DNA of 46,580 nt from an uncultured Acetatifactor sp. (GTDB lineage Bacteria; Bacillota; Clostridia; Lachnospirales; Lachnospiraceae): positions 1 through 46,580 of the forward strand of contig NZ_CAJUCP010000050.1 of assembly GCF_910585425.1 (NCBI RefSeq), written 5' to 3'. How positions within the stretch are numbered: position 1 is the first letter of the stretch; every line of letters begins with the position of its first letter. The notes beneath the pieces were generated by a model that was given only the letters and a program-made list of their open reading frames with translations, was not told the origin of the DNA and searched no databases. The position numbers were made by a program, and so were the translations under genes. Shown in pieces: positions 26,394 through 34,613 of this stretch.

Positions 26394-27233
26394 ATGGAAG
26401 ACACATGGAGCGTAGAGATATGGGGCGTGCGGGGAGCGGCCCCGGCGGCATACAGGGACTTTCTGGAATATGGGGGCAATACCTCCTGCATATCCGTGGA
26501 CTGCTGCGGGGAGACGGTGATCTTCGACGCGGGAACCGGGCTTTTGGAGCTGGGAAGGCGTCTGCGGAAAAAGGGGATAAAGCGGGTGCATATCCTGCTG
26601 AGCCATCTGCACATGGACCATATCTGCGGGCTGTACGGCTTTCCCCTTTTTCTGGATGCGGCGGCAGAGATCCATCTGTACGGAAGAGCGGAGGAGGGAA
26701 GGCTGAAGGAGCGCCTGGGGGCTGCGCTGGGCAGGCCATACTGGCCCTATGATGCCACCGCGTTCTCCGCCCGTGTGGAAGTCCACGAAATCCTTCCGGA
26801 GAGCGTTTTTCACATCAGAAGGGGAAAAGAAGGGGACAAAGCGGAGCTGGCGGTGCGCACCCTGGCGGGGAACCATCCCGGGGGGAGCCTTCTGTACCGC
26901 CTGGAGGAGGGGGAGCGGAGCATTGTCTACGGCCTGGACTGCGAGACGGACGGTAGGATGTCCGCCGCGCTGCAGGCGTTCGCCCGGGACGGGAAGCTCC
27001 TGATCTGGGACGCCAACTTCACGGATGAGGATCTGGGGCGCTGCGCGGGCTGGGGGCATTCCTCCTGGCGGCAGGGCATGGAGCTGGGGCGGGCCGCCGG
27101 GGCGGGGCTGGTGCTGATGACCCATTACAGCAGGGAATATACGGATTGTTTCCTGCGCGGACAACAGGAGCTCGCGGAGCGGGAGGACAATATCTGCCGT
27201 TTCGCGAAGGAAGGTATGGTAATACGTATATGA
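26394..27233 (+). CDS. Metallo-beta-lactamase-fold hydrolase
   Basis: A 279-aa cytoplasmic enzyme. The metal-binding HxHxDH motif is HLHMDH at residues 71-76; further ligands are likely in GNHPGG (near 163), DCETDG (near 182) and THYSRE (near 245). The opening GVRGAAP...YGGNTSC and FDAGTGL pattern is that of the RNase Z/phosphodiesterase branch of the fold. The location, between an adenylate cyclase and an HD-GYP protein, suggests a cyclic-nucleotide phosphodiesterase, but this is inference; the fold serves many substrates. It overlaps the next gene by 4 bases (ATGA), so the two are coupled. Confidence 0.85.
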   Translation: MEDTWSVEIWGVRGAAPAAYRDFLEYGGNTSCISVDCCGETVIFDAGTGLLELGRRLRKKGIKRVHILLSHLHMDHICGLYGFPLFLDAAAEIHLYGRAEEGRLKERLGAALGRPYWPYDATAFSARVEVHEILPESVFHIRRGKEGDKAELAVRTLAGNHPGGSLLYRLEEGERSIVYGLDCETDGRMSAALQAFARDGKLLIWDANFTDEDLGRCAGWGHSSWRQGMELGRAAGAGLVLMTHYSREYTDCFLRGQQELAEREDNICRFAKEGMVIRI

Positions 27234-28723
27234 AGCGGAACGATATGGAAAAAATCCTGAATATAGGGGTGCGGCTGTCCTCGGAGCGGAATCTGGACGA
27301 GCTTCTCGTGTATATTCTCAAAAGCGTGATGGAGCTTGCCGGGTGCGATGCGGGGACCTTATATCTCAGAGAGGGGGACGCCCTGAATTTTGAGGTCATG
27401 CGCAATGACACGCTGGGGACCTATTCCGGAGGGAGCGGGGAAAAAGCGCAGCTTCCGCCGGTGCCGCTGGACAGGGGAAATGTCTGCGCCATGGCCCTGC
27501 TGGAAGACAGGACCATCTGCATAGAGGACGTGAAGAACAACAGGGACTATGATTTTTCCGGACCGATCCGCTATGACGCCATGACGGGCTATAACACGCG
27601 CTCCATGCTGGTGGTGCCCATGCGCAACAGGCAGGGGGAGCGGATCGGGGTCATCCAGCTGATCAATGCGCTGGACGAGGGCGGAAATGTCTGCGCTTTC
27701 GACAGGGACATGATTCTGGTGCTGGAATCGGTGGCCTCGCAGGCGGCGGTGACGATCCAGAATGTATGGTACATGGAGGAAATCGAGGCGCTTATCCAGT
27801 CCTTCGTGCGGGTCATGTCCTCCGCCATCGACGAGAGGACGCCCTATAATGCCAGCCATGCCCGCCATATGGCGGAATACGGCGGCAGATTTGTGGAGTA
27901 TCTCAAGACCTGTGAGGGGCAGAAGGTCTTTTCGCAGGAAGAAAAGGAAGAATTCCTGATGAGCATCCTGCTCCACGATATCGGCAAGCTGGTGACGCCG
28001 CTGGAAGTGATGAACAAGGAAAAGAGGCTTTTTCCCGAACAGCACGGAGCCATAGCACACCGCATGGAAGTGATCCGGCTCCTGGCAGAGATTGACCGGC
28101 TGGCAGGGCGCATCACGGAGGCGGAAAAGCAGGAGCGGACAGACGGGACGCTGGAGGCGTGGAAGCTGGTGGAGGAGATCGACTCTGCGGGTTTCGTGAG
28201 GGACGAACAGTTGGAGCGGCTAAAGAGCCTGTACGGGAGGACGTACAGAGATGAACAGGGAAACGTCCGCCCGTGGCTGGAGCCGGAGGAGTATGCCATG
28301 CTTTCCATCCGGAGGGGAACGCTTTCGGAGGAGGAGCGGGGGACCATGGAGGAGCATGTGTCCGTCACGGACCGCCTACTGTCCCAGATCTGCTTTCCGG
28401 AGAAGCTATCCCATGTGCGGGAATGGGCGGCAGCGCACCATGAGCTCCTGAACGGAACCGGTTATCCGGAGCACAGGAAGGGGGATGAGATTCCCTATGA
28501 GGTGCGCATGATCACCATACTGGACATCTTCGATTCCCTGGTGGCGGACGACCGGCCGTATAAGCGCGCCATGCCCGTGGAGCGGGCGCTTGCCATTTTA
28601 AGAGAGATGGCCGGACAGGAGGGGAAGCTGGATCCGGAACTGACGGAGCTGTTCGTGAAGAGCAGATGCTGGGAGGAAGCCCCTGGGGAGCCGCCCATTG
28701 ACAAAGACAGAGGCGGATGCTAA
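27230..28723 (+). CDS. GAF-HD-GYP cyclic-di-GMP phosphodiesterase-like protein
   Basis: A 497-aa soluble protein. A GAF domain (about 5-170) precedes an HD-GYP domain (about 190-480). The metal-binding HD is H249-D250 in LLHDIGK, and the GYP signature is GTGYP at 409-413 after AAHHELLN. About 100 residues of charged sequence are inserted between the two motifs. HD-GYP enzymes cleave c-di-GMP; GAF domains can bind cyclic nucleotides, so control by cAMP from the neighbouring cyclase is a reasonable hypothesis. ATG 27230 overlaps the stop of the previous gene; ATG 27245 is an alternative. Confidence 0.9.
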   Translation: MKRNDMEKILNIGVRLSSERNLDELLVYILKSVMELAGCDAGTLYLREGDALNFEVMRNDTLGTYSGGSGEKAQLPPVPLDRGNVCAMALLEDRTICIEDVKNNRDYDFSGPIRYDAMTGYNTRSMLVVPMRNRQGERIGVIQLINALDEGGNVCAFDRDMILVLESVASQAAVTIQNVWYMEEIEALIQSFVRVMSSAIDERTPYNASHARHMAEYGGRFVEYLKTCEGQKVFSQEEKEEFLMSILLHDIGKLVTPLEVMNKEKRLFPEQHGAIAHRMEVIRLLAEIDRLAGRITEAEKQERTDGTLEAWKLVEEIDSAGFVRDEQLERLKSLYGRTYRDEQGNVRPWLEPEEYAMLSIRRGTLSEEERGTMEEHVSVTDRLLSQICFPEKLSHVREWAAAHHELLNGTGYPEHRKGDEIPYEVRMITILDIFDSLVADDRPYKRAMPVERALAILREMAGQEGKLDPELTELFVKSRCWEEAPGEPPIDKDRGGC

Positions 28724-28786
28724 GCTTATGGAAAACGGGCCGGCGGGACGCACACGGTGCGGAATGGCCATGGAGGAGGAAAGGAC

Positions 28787-29944
28787 ATGCTCTGTATCAA
28801 GAACGGAACCGTGCACGACGGCGTGCACAGGGAGGGATACCAGGCGGACATCCTGGTGGAGGACGGCAAAATCAAGGCAATCGGGGAGAACCTGGAAATC
28901 CCGGGAGACGCGGAAGTGGTGGACGCGGCAGGGCTGCAGGTGTATCCCGGCTTTGTGGAGGCCCACGGGCACATCGGCCTGGACGGCTATGGAATCGGCT
29001 ATGAGGGGATGGACTACAATGAGCTCAACGATATTATCAGCCCCCAGATGCGGGGAATCGACGGTGTGAAGCCTTTAGACCCGGCTTTGCCTAAGGCCGC
29101 GGCGGCAGGAGTCACCTGCGTCTGCGTAGGCCCCGGCAGCGCCAATGTGCTGGGCGGCACTTTTACCACGATCAAGACTGTGGGCAGACGGGTGGACGAC
29201 ATGGTGGTCCGGGACGGCGTGGCCATGAAATGCGCCTTCGGCGAGAACCCCAAGCGTGTATATAGGGATAAGAAGGACTCCAGCCGCATGACCACTGCGG
29301 CCCTGCTGCGGGAGACCCTGTTCAAGGCCAGGGAGTACATGGAGAAGAAGGAGGCCGCAGGGGACGATGTCTCCAAGCGCCCGGCCTTCGACATGAAGCT
29401 GGAGGCCCTGCTGCCCGTGATGCGCAGGGAAATCCCTCTGAAAGCCCATGCCCACGCAACGGAAGACCTGTTCACGGCGCTGCGGATCGCCAGGGAATTC
29501 GACCTGAAGATCACGCTGGAGCATGTGACGGAGGGGCATTTGATCGTAGACGAGCTGGTGGAGGAGAATGTGCCCCTGGCGGTGGGTCCTACTTTGGGCA
29601 GCGCCTCCAAGTTCGAGCTGCGCAATAAGAGCTGGACTACCCCGGGCGTGCTGGCTGCCGCGGGCTGCCAGGTATCCATCATCACGGACTCCCCGGTGAT
29701 CCCCCAGGAATATCTGCCTCTGTGCGCAGGGCTGGCGGTGCAGGCGGGGATGGATCCCTTTGCGGCCCTCCAGGCCATCACCATCAATCCCGCCAAGCAC
29801 GCGGGGATCGCGGACAGGGTAGGGTCGCTGGAGGCCGGGAAGGATGCGGACATCGTCGTCACGGACGGCTGCCCCTTTGAGGTCTCCACGAAAGTGAGGC
29901 ATGTGTTCATAGACGGGAAAGCGGTGGATGTTCCGGTGGAGTGA
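28787..29944 (+). CDS. Metal-dependent amidohydrolase (imidazolonepropionase-like)
   Basis: A 385-aa cytoplasmic hydrolase of the amidohydrolase superfamily. The HxH metal motif is in EAHGHIGLDGYG, followed by the His of KAHAHATEDL, the His of LEHVTEGH and the Asp of ITDSPV. The N- and C-terminal beta strands (MLCIKNGTV; GKDADIVVTDG) complete the usual fold. The substrate is not evident; cyclic amide or peptide-type bonds are typical. ATG 28787 has GGAGGAGGAAAGG upstream. It follows the HD-GYP gene by 63 bases and may be read from the same transcript, though no functional link is apparent. Confidence 0.9.
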   Translation: MLCIKNGTVHDGVHREGYQADILVEDGKIKAIGENLEIPGDAEVVDAAGLQVYPGFVEAHGHIGLDGYGIGYEGMDYNELNDIISPQMRGIDGVKPLDPALPKAAAAGVTCVCVGPGSANVLGGTFTTIKTVGRRVDDMVVRDGVAMKCAFGENPKRVYRDKKDSSRMTTAALLRETLFKAREYMEKKEAAGDDVSKRPAFDMKLEALLPVMRREIPLKAHAHATEDLFTALRIAREFDLKITLEHVTEGHLIVDELVEENVPLAVGPTLGSASKFELRNKSWTTPGVLAAAGCQVSIITDSPVIPQEYLPLCAGLAVQAGMDPFAALQAITINPAKHAGIADRVGSLEAGKDADIVVTDGCPFEVSTKVRHVFIDGKAVDVPVE

Positions 29945-30041
29945 GCGGGCCCAGCAGGCTGCCCGGCTGTAGGCAGGCAGCAGCCATGGAAGGAGGATTT
30001 GCCATACACTGGAAGCGGTGCGGAATCAGGGGGCAGGAGCG

Positions 30042-30458
30042 ATGGAAGTACAGTATGAATTGGTGGACAATGTGTTGAGCGCCGAAGATTTTGTCCGGTT
30101 AAAGGTGGCTGCCGGATTCAAAGAAAGGCCGCTGGAACAGGTCGAAAAAGCGCTCAGAAACGGACTTTTCAACGTTTCCGCGGTCTGTGGAGGACAGGTG
30201 GTGGGAATGGGGAGGCTCGTGGGCGACGGGGCCATGTACTGGTATCTCCAGGAAATCATCGTCCTGCCCCAATATCAGGGAAAGGGAATCGGAAAAAGCA
30301 TCGTGAACAGACTGTTGGGGCATATCAAAAGCGTTGCGGAGCCGGGCACTGTCATAGACATAGGCCTGACGGCAGTGAAAGGGAAAGAGCCTTTTTACGA
30401 GAGATTCGGTTTTTCTGCCCGTCCAACCGGGATGGGGCAATTGATGAGAATAGAATGA
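30042..30458 (+). CDS. GNAT-family N-acetyltransferase
   Basis: A 138-aa acetyltransferase with the acetyl-CoA motif YQGKGIGKSIVNRL (about 85-98) preceded by LQEIIVLP and followed by FYERFGFSARP near the end. The substrate is unknown. ATG 30042 has a GGCAGGAGC ribosome binding site. It is separated from the amidohydrolase by about 100 bases with no clear terminator. Confidence 0.88.
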   Translation: MEVQYELVDNVLSAEDFVRLKVAAGFKERPLEQVEKALRNGLFNVSAVCGGQVVGMGRLVGDGAMYWYLQEIIVLPQYQGKGIGKSIVNRLLGHIKSVAEPGTVIDIGLTAVKGKEPFYERFGFSARPTGMGQLMRIE

Positions 30459-30524
30459 CGGCATCCCGGGATTGCCCTTCCGGAAAGCATGGTGAGATGC
30501 GTTATTATTAAGGAGGGTAAAACG

Positions 30525-30917
30525 ATGGATAAAGAATGGGAAAGATTATATGAAGAAGCAATGAGCGTTTTGAACCCCCATGATGTTTCAAATAAAATGT
30601 GGGTAGGAAGTGTGGCATCTGCCGTACTCACAAAAAAGGGCAATATTTACAAGGGTATATGCATTGACACAGATGGCTCTATAGGAATGTGTGCTGAAAG
30701 AAATGCTTTATCAACAATGCTTACATATGGCGAAAGTGAGATTAAAAAAGTGGTTTCAGTATATAAAGATGGAAATATCATTCCGTCTTGCGGTATTTGC
30801 AGAGAATTTATGATGCATTTAGGCGGAGATGTGGAAAATATTGAAATTCTACTGGATAAAGAAGGACGGACAATTAAATTGATTGATTTGATGCCCGAAT
30901 ATCCACGACATAAATAA
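30525..30917 (+). CDS. Cytidine-deaminase-like protein
   Basis: A 130-aa zinc deaminase. Zinc ligands are C56, C89 and C92, with E58 as proton shuttle (CAERNA and PSCGICREF). This is the CDA fold that includes cytidine and blasticidin S deaminases; the natural substrate cannot be decided here. ATG 30525 follows AGGAGGG at an ideal distance. The gene is much richer in AT than its neighbours, suggesting recent acquisition. The next 230 bases up to folD are AT-rich and hold no gene. Confidence 0.88.
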   Translation: MDKEWERLYEEAMSVLNPHDVSNKMWVGSVASAVLTKKGNIYKGICIDTDGSIGMCAERNALSTMLTYGESEIKKVVSVYKDGNIIPSCGICREFMMHLGGDVENIEILLDKEGRTIKLIDLMPEYPRHK

Positions 30918-31150
30918 ATTCCTGTTTGTATGGGAGATGCGGTTTTCGGGTAGATTTTTCCTTAGTGACCATACAAAGGTGCTAACACTATGTCGTAAAG
31001 GTAATCAAGGAAAAAGCAGTGCCAAAACGGTGCAAAAAAATCTCGCAAATAAAAATATATCTCGGAAACAGCGAATTTATGCGGTTTAGGATAATCCAGA
31101 ATACTGAAAAAACTAAAAAACGCTATTCAAATACAGAGTAGGAGGACAGG

Positions 31151-31984
31151 ATGTATCAGGTCATAGACGGAAAAAAGATTTCCCAGGAGATCAAGGACGA
31201 ATTAAGGGAAAAAGCGGCGCGGATGAGGGAACAGGGCATAGAGCGCACCCTGGCGGTGATTCAGGTGGGCGCGGATCCGGCCTCCTCCGTGTACGTGCGG
31301 AACAAGAAGAAGGCCTGCGAGTATGTGGGCATCCGCTCCCTTTCCTACGAGCTGCCGGAGGAGACCGGGGAGGAAGAACTGCTGGGCATCATCCGGGAAC
31401 TGAACGAACGTGAGGATGTAAACGGAATCCTGGTACAGCTCCCCCTGCCCTCCCATATCGACGAGGAGAGGGTGCTCCTTGCCATCTCGCCGGAGAAGGA
31501 TGTGGACGGCTTCCACCCCGTGAACGTGGGGAACCTGAGCATCGGCAGGCCCGGCTACGTATCCTGCACTCCCGCCGGGGTCATCCAGTTGCTGAAACGC
31601 TCAGGCATCTCCATCCAGGGGAAGGAGTGCGTGGTACTGGGCCGCAGCAACATCGTGGGCAAGCCCATGGCCATGCTGCTGCTGCGGGAGAATGGCACCG
31701 TGACAGTGTGCCATTCCCGGACGGAGAATCTGCGGGAGATTACCAGGCGGGCGGATATCCTGGTAGCGGCAGTGGGAAAGCCCAGGATGGTGGATGAGAC
31801 TTATGTGAAAGACGGAGCTGTAGTCATAGACGTGGGCATCCACAGGAATGAGGACAATAAGCTCTGCGGGGACGTGGACTTTGAAAGCGTGGCCCCGAAG
31901 ACATCGTATATCACCCCTGTGCCCGGCGGCGTTGGCCCCATGACCATCGCCATGCTGATGGCCAACTGCGTGGAGGGGATATAG
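31151..31984 (+). CDS. folD: Methylenetetrahydrofolate dehydrogenase / cyclohydrolase
   Basis: A 277-aa bifunctional enzyme that interconverts methylene-THF, methenyl-THF and formyl-THF with NADP. The catalytic Tyr-Lys pair is in SSVYVRNKKKACEYVG, followed by NGILVQLPLPSHI and the nucleotide-binding GRSNIVGKPMAMLLL. The end has PVPGGVGPMTIAMLM, a FolD signature. AGGAGGACAGG precedes the ATG. It stands alone; its nearest folate neighbour is folC at 5064. Confidence 0.97.
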   Translation: MYQVIDGKKISQEIKDELREKAARMREQGIERTLAVIQVGADPASSVYVRNKKKACEYVGIRSLSYELPEETGEEELLGIIRELNEREDVNGILVQLPLPSHIDEERVLLAISPEKDVDGFHPVNVGNLSIGRPGYVSCTPAGVIQLLKRSGISIQGKECVVLGRSNIVGKPMAMLLLRENGTVTVCHSRTENLREITRRADILVAAVGKPRMVDETYVKDGAVVIDVGIHRNEDNKLCGDVDFESVAPKTSYITPVPGGVGPMTIAMLMANCVEGI

Positions 31985-32068
31985 GGAGCAGTGCGGCATG
32001 GCTTTTCGGTGTCGGATGCAAGGCGTTTGGAAGGAATGAGGTGGCATCTGGTGAAAATGGAGCGATAG

Positions 32069-33757
32069 CTATTGCGCTCTCAGCCATTTTTCCAGATGCT
32101 CCAATATACGGCCGCTTTTCAATTCCTCCAGGGAAGCCTCCGCCCAGGCCGGAAATGTATGGCGCTCGCAGGCGCCGAACAGCGTCACAAGCGGCGCAAT
32201 AAAGGCGTCCGCTTTCTTCTCCAAATCCGGGATGTGGCCGCCGTAGGCTTCCAGGAAAGCTTCCGCCGCCTCATGGGAGAGGGCGCAGGTCACGTTGCGG
32301 ACATCGCCGTAAGCGATGCCTTTTCCCAGCAGATTGTAATCGAACATAAAGGCATGTTCCTTGTCTTTGGACACGATCAGGTTCGTCCAGTAGAAATCAT
32401 TGTAGGTCAATGTCCGGGGCAGGGCGTCGATTCGGCGGCGGATTTCAGGGTAATGCTCTGTAATGGCCTGCCAGAGCGCATTGTCCCCGGTGCCTGTCTT
32501 TTTCGCGATTAATCTCATGTTTTCCAGGGTGATTACGTCGGATTCGTCGTACATGGAATCCACTTCTTCTCCAAGCTGCATTTCTTCTCTGGAATGCCCC
32601 TCTTCCATGCCGCAAAGAAAAGCCCTGCCCCTGTCATGCAGTGTCCTGTACCACTTGGCAACAGACCTTGCCACCTGAGGGTCGCTCAGATCCCCTTCCT
32701 CGCCCAGCCTGTAATCGCCGGATGCATCCACATCGGGCAGCAGTAGGGCGTTCTCCGTGCGGCCCAGCAGAGGCAGGGTGGGTATCCCCAGCTCTGACAG
32801 CATCAGATAGCTGCGGATTTCCCGTGTATCCTCTTTCTTCTCAAAGACCTTCAGGATGTATCTTTTCCCCTCCGATTCCACCCGATACAGAGAGATGCCG
32901 GCCTTTGACCGGATAAGCGAACAGACAGGGCAGCGCAGGCCCAGTTCGGCGAGCTGTAAAATATAAGATGAGGGCGCAAGCTTACAGGGCTGTCCCAATT
33001 GTGACAATATCCCGTTGACTCGCTCCAACAGATGCTCGTCCATGCCCTCCCAGCCAAGGAGCTCCGCGCCGCTGAACCGCTGTAGCTGCGCCACATACCT
33101 GATTTCATGCTGTGCGAAGGCCTGTTTTGCCTCTCTGGGAAGCTGGCTTGTCAGGACATGGGAAGGTATGAGCTGCACAGGCGCCTTGTAGGGAAAGCCT
33201 TTTTCAAATTCCGCCATTTCCGCCGGGTCCACCTCGTAGACGCAGTCTTCCAGATACCGTCCCTCGATGCCCTCCAAAGCGCCCTCGTACAGCTCCATGG
33301 CCATCAGCGCGTCCAGGCTGCTTCCGTCCGCGGACAGGATGCCATACCGGCTGGCCCTCCGGAACCCGAATCTGGGATAATAATCGGGATGCCCGTAGAA
33401 GACGATTGCGCGGTATCCAAGCTCCGCCGCCCGTGTGATGGAATGGCGCATCAGGGCAGAACCTACCCCCATCCTCTTGTAGTCCGGGTGGACGCTCAAG
33501 GGGCCGAAATTCAGGACTTCTATTTCTGCGGCCCCCACCTTCGCCAGGCTGTAGATGACATGCCCTACGATTTTACCGTCCACCTCTGCCACGAAGTCCA
33601 GCTCAGGCACGAAACAGGGCAGGCCCCTTAACTTGTGCACGATCAGATGCTCCCCGTCGCAGGTGGGATGGTCCATCGCGCCCCAGAAGGCCTCCCGGGT
33701 CAGCTCCTCCACCTGGCGGTAATCCGCCGGCATCTCCTTCCTGATATGGATATCCAT
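32069..33757 (-). CDS. GNAT acetyltransferase fused to an aminoglycoside-phosphotransferase-like kinase
   Basis: A 562-aa two-domain protein. Residues 1-170 are GNAT, with the acetyl-CoA loop YKRMGVGSALMRHSITRA and YYPRFGFRRAS. A helix-hairpin-helix-like linker follows (about 215-265; QLQRFSGAELLGWEGMDEHLLE). Residues 275-562 resemble the APH/choline-kinase fold: a nucleotide lobe with YILKVFEKKED, a catalytic loop LTYNDFYWTNLIV in place of the usual HGD, and the metal-binding FDYN. I choose the ATG at 33757 because GGGAGG stands 8 bases upstream. The missing catalytic His-Gly before Asp is unusual but the Asp and Asn are kept. An 18-bp dispersed repeat lies inside it (32591-32608). Confidence 0.85.
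   Translation of the reverse strand: MDIHIRKEMPADYRQVEELTREAFWGAMDHPTCDGEHLIVHKLRGLPCFVPELDFVAEVDGKIVGHVIYSLAKVGAAEIEVLNFGPLSVHPDYKRMGVGSALMRHSITRAAELGYRAIVFYGHPDYYPRFGFRRASRYGILSADGSSLDALMAMELYEGALEGIEGRYLEDCVYEVDPAEMAEFEKGFPYKAPVQLIPSHVLTSQLPREAKQAFAQHEIRYVAQLQRFSGAELLGWEGMDEHLLERVNGILSQLGQPCKLAPSSYILQLAELGLRCPVCSLIRSKAGISLYRVESEGKRYILKVFEKKEDTREIRSYLMLSELGIPTLPLLGRTENALLLPDVDASGDYRLGEEGDLSDPQVARSVAKWYRTLHDRGRAFLCGMEEGHSREEMQLGEEVDSMYDESDVITLENMRLIAKKTGTGDNALWQAITEHYPEIRRRIDALPRTLTYNDFYWTNLIVSKDKEHAFMFDYNLLGKGIAYGDVRNVTCALSHEAAEAFLEAYGGHIPDLEKKADAFIAPLVTLFGACERHTFPAWAEASLEELKSGRILEHLEKWLRAQ
32591..32608 (-). repeat. 18-bp dispersed repeat inside the GNAT-kinase gene
   Basis: On the minus strand ATGGAAGAGGGGCATTCC, two changes from the valS consensus, encodes MEEGHS in the same frame as in valS. 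It lies in the kinase domain between conserved motifs. Confidence 0.55.
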
Positions 33758-33951
33758 TGTCTGCAACCTCCCTTTTTTCATGTTTCTGCGATTTCCTCGT
33801 GCAGACCGCCCTTTCGGGAATCAATACGTGACTACATATTTATAATACTATGGAAAACATTGTTTATCCTGGTATGCTCCTGAGCATTATAGCATTTACG
33901 GGGATGGAAAGCAATGGCTTTACAGAACCCCTTTAACAGGATCCAAAATAG

Positions 33952-33979
33952 TTGCAATCCCTGCATTCTATGATAAAAT
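33952..33979 (+). promoter_or_regulatory. Promoter of the nucleotidyltransferase gene
   Basis: TTGCAA (33952-33957) and TAAAAT (33974-33979) with a 16-bp spacer. The -10 region CATTCTATGATAAAATG is nearly repeated at 34505-34521 before the peptide transporter. Confidence 0.55.
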
Positions 33980-34028
33980 GGTGATAAGAAACGAAAAAAC
34001 CTCTCAAAAGGAACTGCGAGGAAACTGA

Positions 34029-34403
34029 ATGAAAAAATACAACAATTTTGACCTGCATTTCACATTTGACAGAAAAAATGAGACAATCGGTTTTCTCCAT
34101 GCGGAGTATGTGCACCCCTTAAAACAGGAGCTGGTGCAGGCTTTCCAGCGGGACTTCCAGGAGGATGGGAACATAAAGGCGGCAATCGTATTCGGAAGCG
34201 GCGTGGAATTCCGATGCAACAGTTACAGCGATTTGGATTTGTGCATCGAGCGGTATGACGTGGAGAAGCCGTTTTCCTACAGCGCCGGGGAGACAGGGGA
34301 AGGGGTGGACGTGCTCTATGCCGACCGGATTGGGGAGCGGCTGCGCAGGGAGATAGAGGAAAAGGGAATCGTGGTGTATGACAGGGAGGGATGCTATGTG
34401 TGA
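34029..34403 (+). CDS. MNT-type nucleotidyltransferase (antitoxin-like)
   Basis: A 124-aa protein with the minimal nucleotidyltransferase motif: G56-S57 in VFGSG and D68, D70 in YSDLDL. In MNT/HEPN toxin-antitoxin systems such proteins AMPylate and silence a HEPN RNase encoded just downstream. Here the downstream gene is only a stub that overlaps the end by 8 bases. Residues 1-45 are an extra helical region. Confidence 0.82.
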   Translation: MKKYNNFDLHFTFDRKNETIGFLHAEYVHPLKQELVQAFQRDFQEDGNIKAAIVFGSGVEFRCNSYSDLDLCIERYDVEKPFSYSAGETGEGVDVLYADRIGERLRREIEEKGIVVYDREGCYV

Positions 34404-34539
34404 CATCAGGTATTTCAGGCGCGCTTTTCTGGACTACCGGGCGGCGGAGAACCTGAACTGTTTCTTCCCGGTGAATGTACCGACAAAAATACTTGCTTTT
34501 CCCCCATTCTATGGTAAAATGAGGGTGACAATCGAATAA
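34396..34539 (+). pseudogene. Truncated HEPN-domain gene
   Basis: ATG 34396 overlaps the nucleotidyltransferase stop, and GGGAGG lies 8-13 bases upstream. The first 20 residues (CDIRYFRRAFLDYRAAENL) look like the first helix of a HEPN domain; the rest (FPVNVPTKILAFPP) does not, and the frame ends after 47 aa inside the next promoter. The join lies near 34460-34490, so most of the toxin gene has been lost. Confidence 0.6.
34493..34520 (+). promoter_or_regulatory. Promoter of the peptide-transport operon
   Basis: TTGCTT (34493-34498) and TAAAAT (34515-34520), 16-bp spacer. It lies inside the end of the HEPN remnant, about 95 bases before the binding-protein gene. Confidence 0.6.
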
Positions 34540-34559
34540 TGAGAGGTTTATCATCAAGT

Positions 34560-34591
34560 CAATGGAAAGCGCACAAAAAAGCGTTCCATTG
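34560..34591 (+). promoter_or_regulatory. Leader hairpin before the peptide-binding protein
   Basis: CAATGGAA (34560-34567) pairs with TTCCATTG (34584-34591), extended inward by GC pairs around one mismatch, with an A-rich loop. It lies in the 5' leader just upstream of the ribosome binding site AGGAGAAG. No T run follows, so it is not a terminator; it may affect RNA stability or translation. Confidence 0.45.
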
Positions 34592-34613
34592 CGACGAAGA
34601 GGAGAAGAGCGTA

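Noticed and set aside
30918..31150. Folate riboswitch before folD
   Set aside because: No conserved riboswitch core could be recognised; the gap is simply AT-rich.
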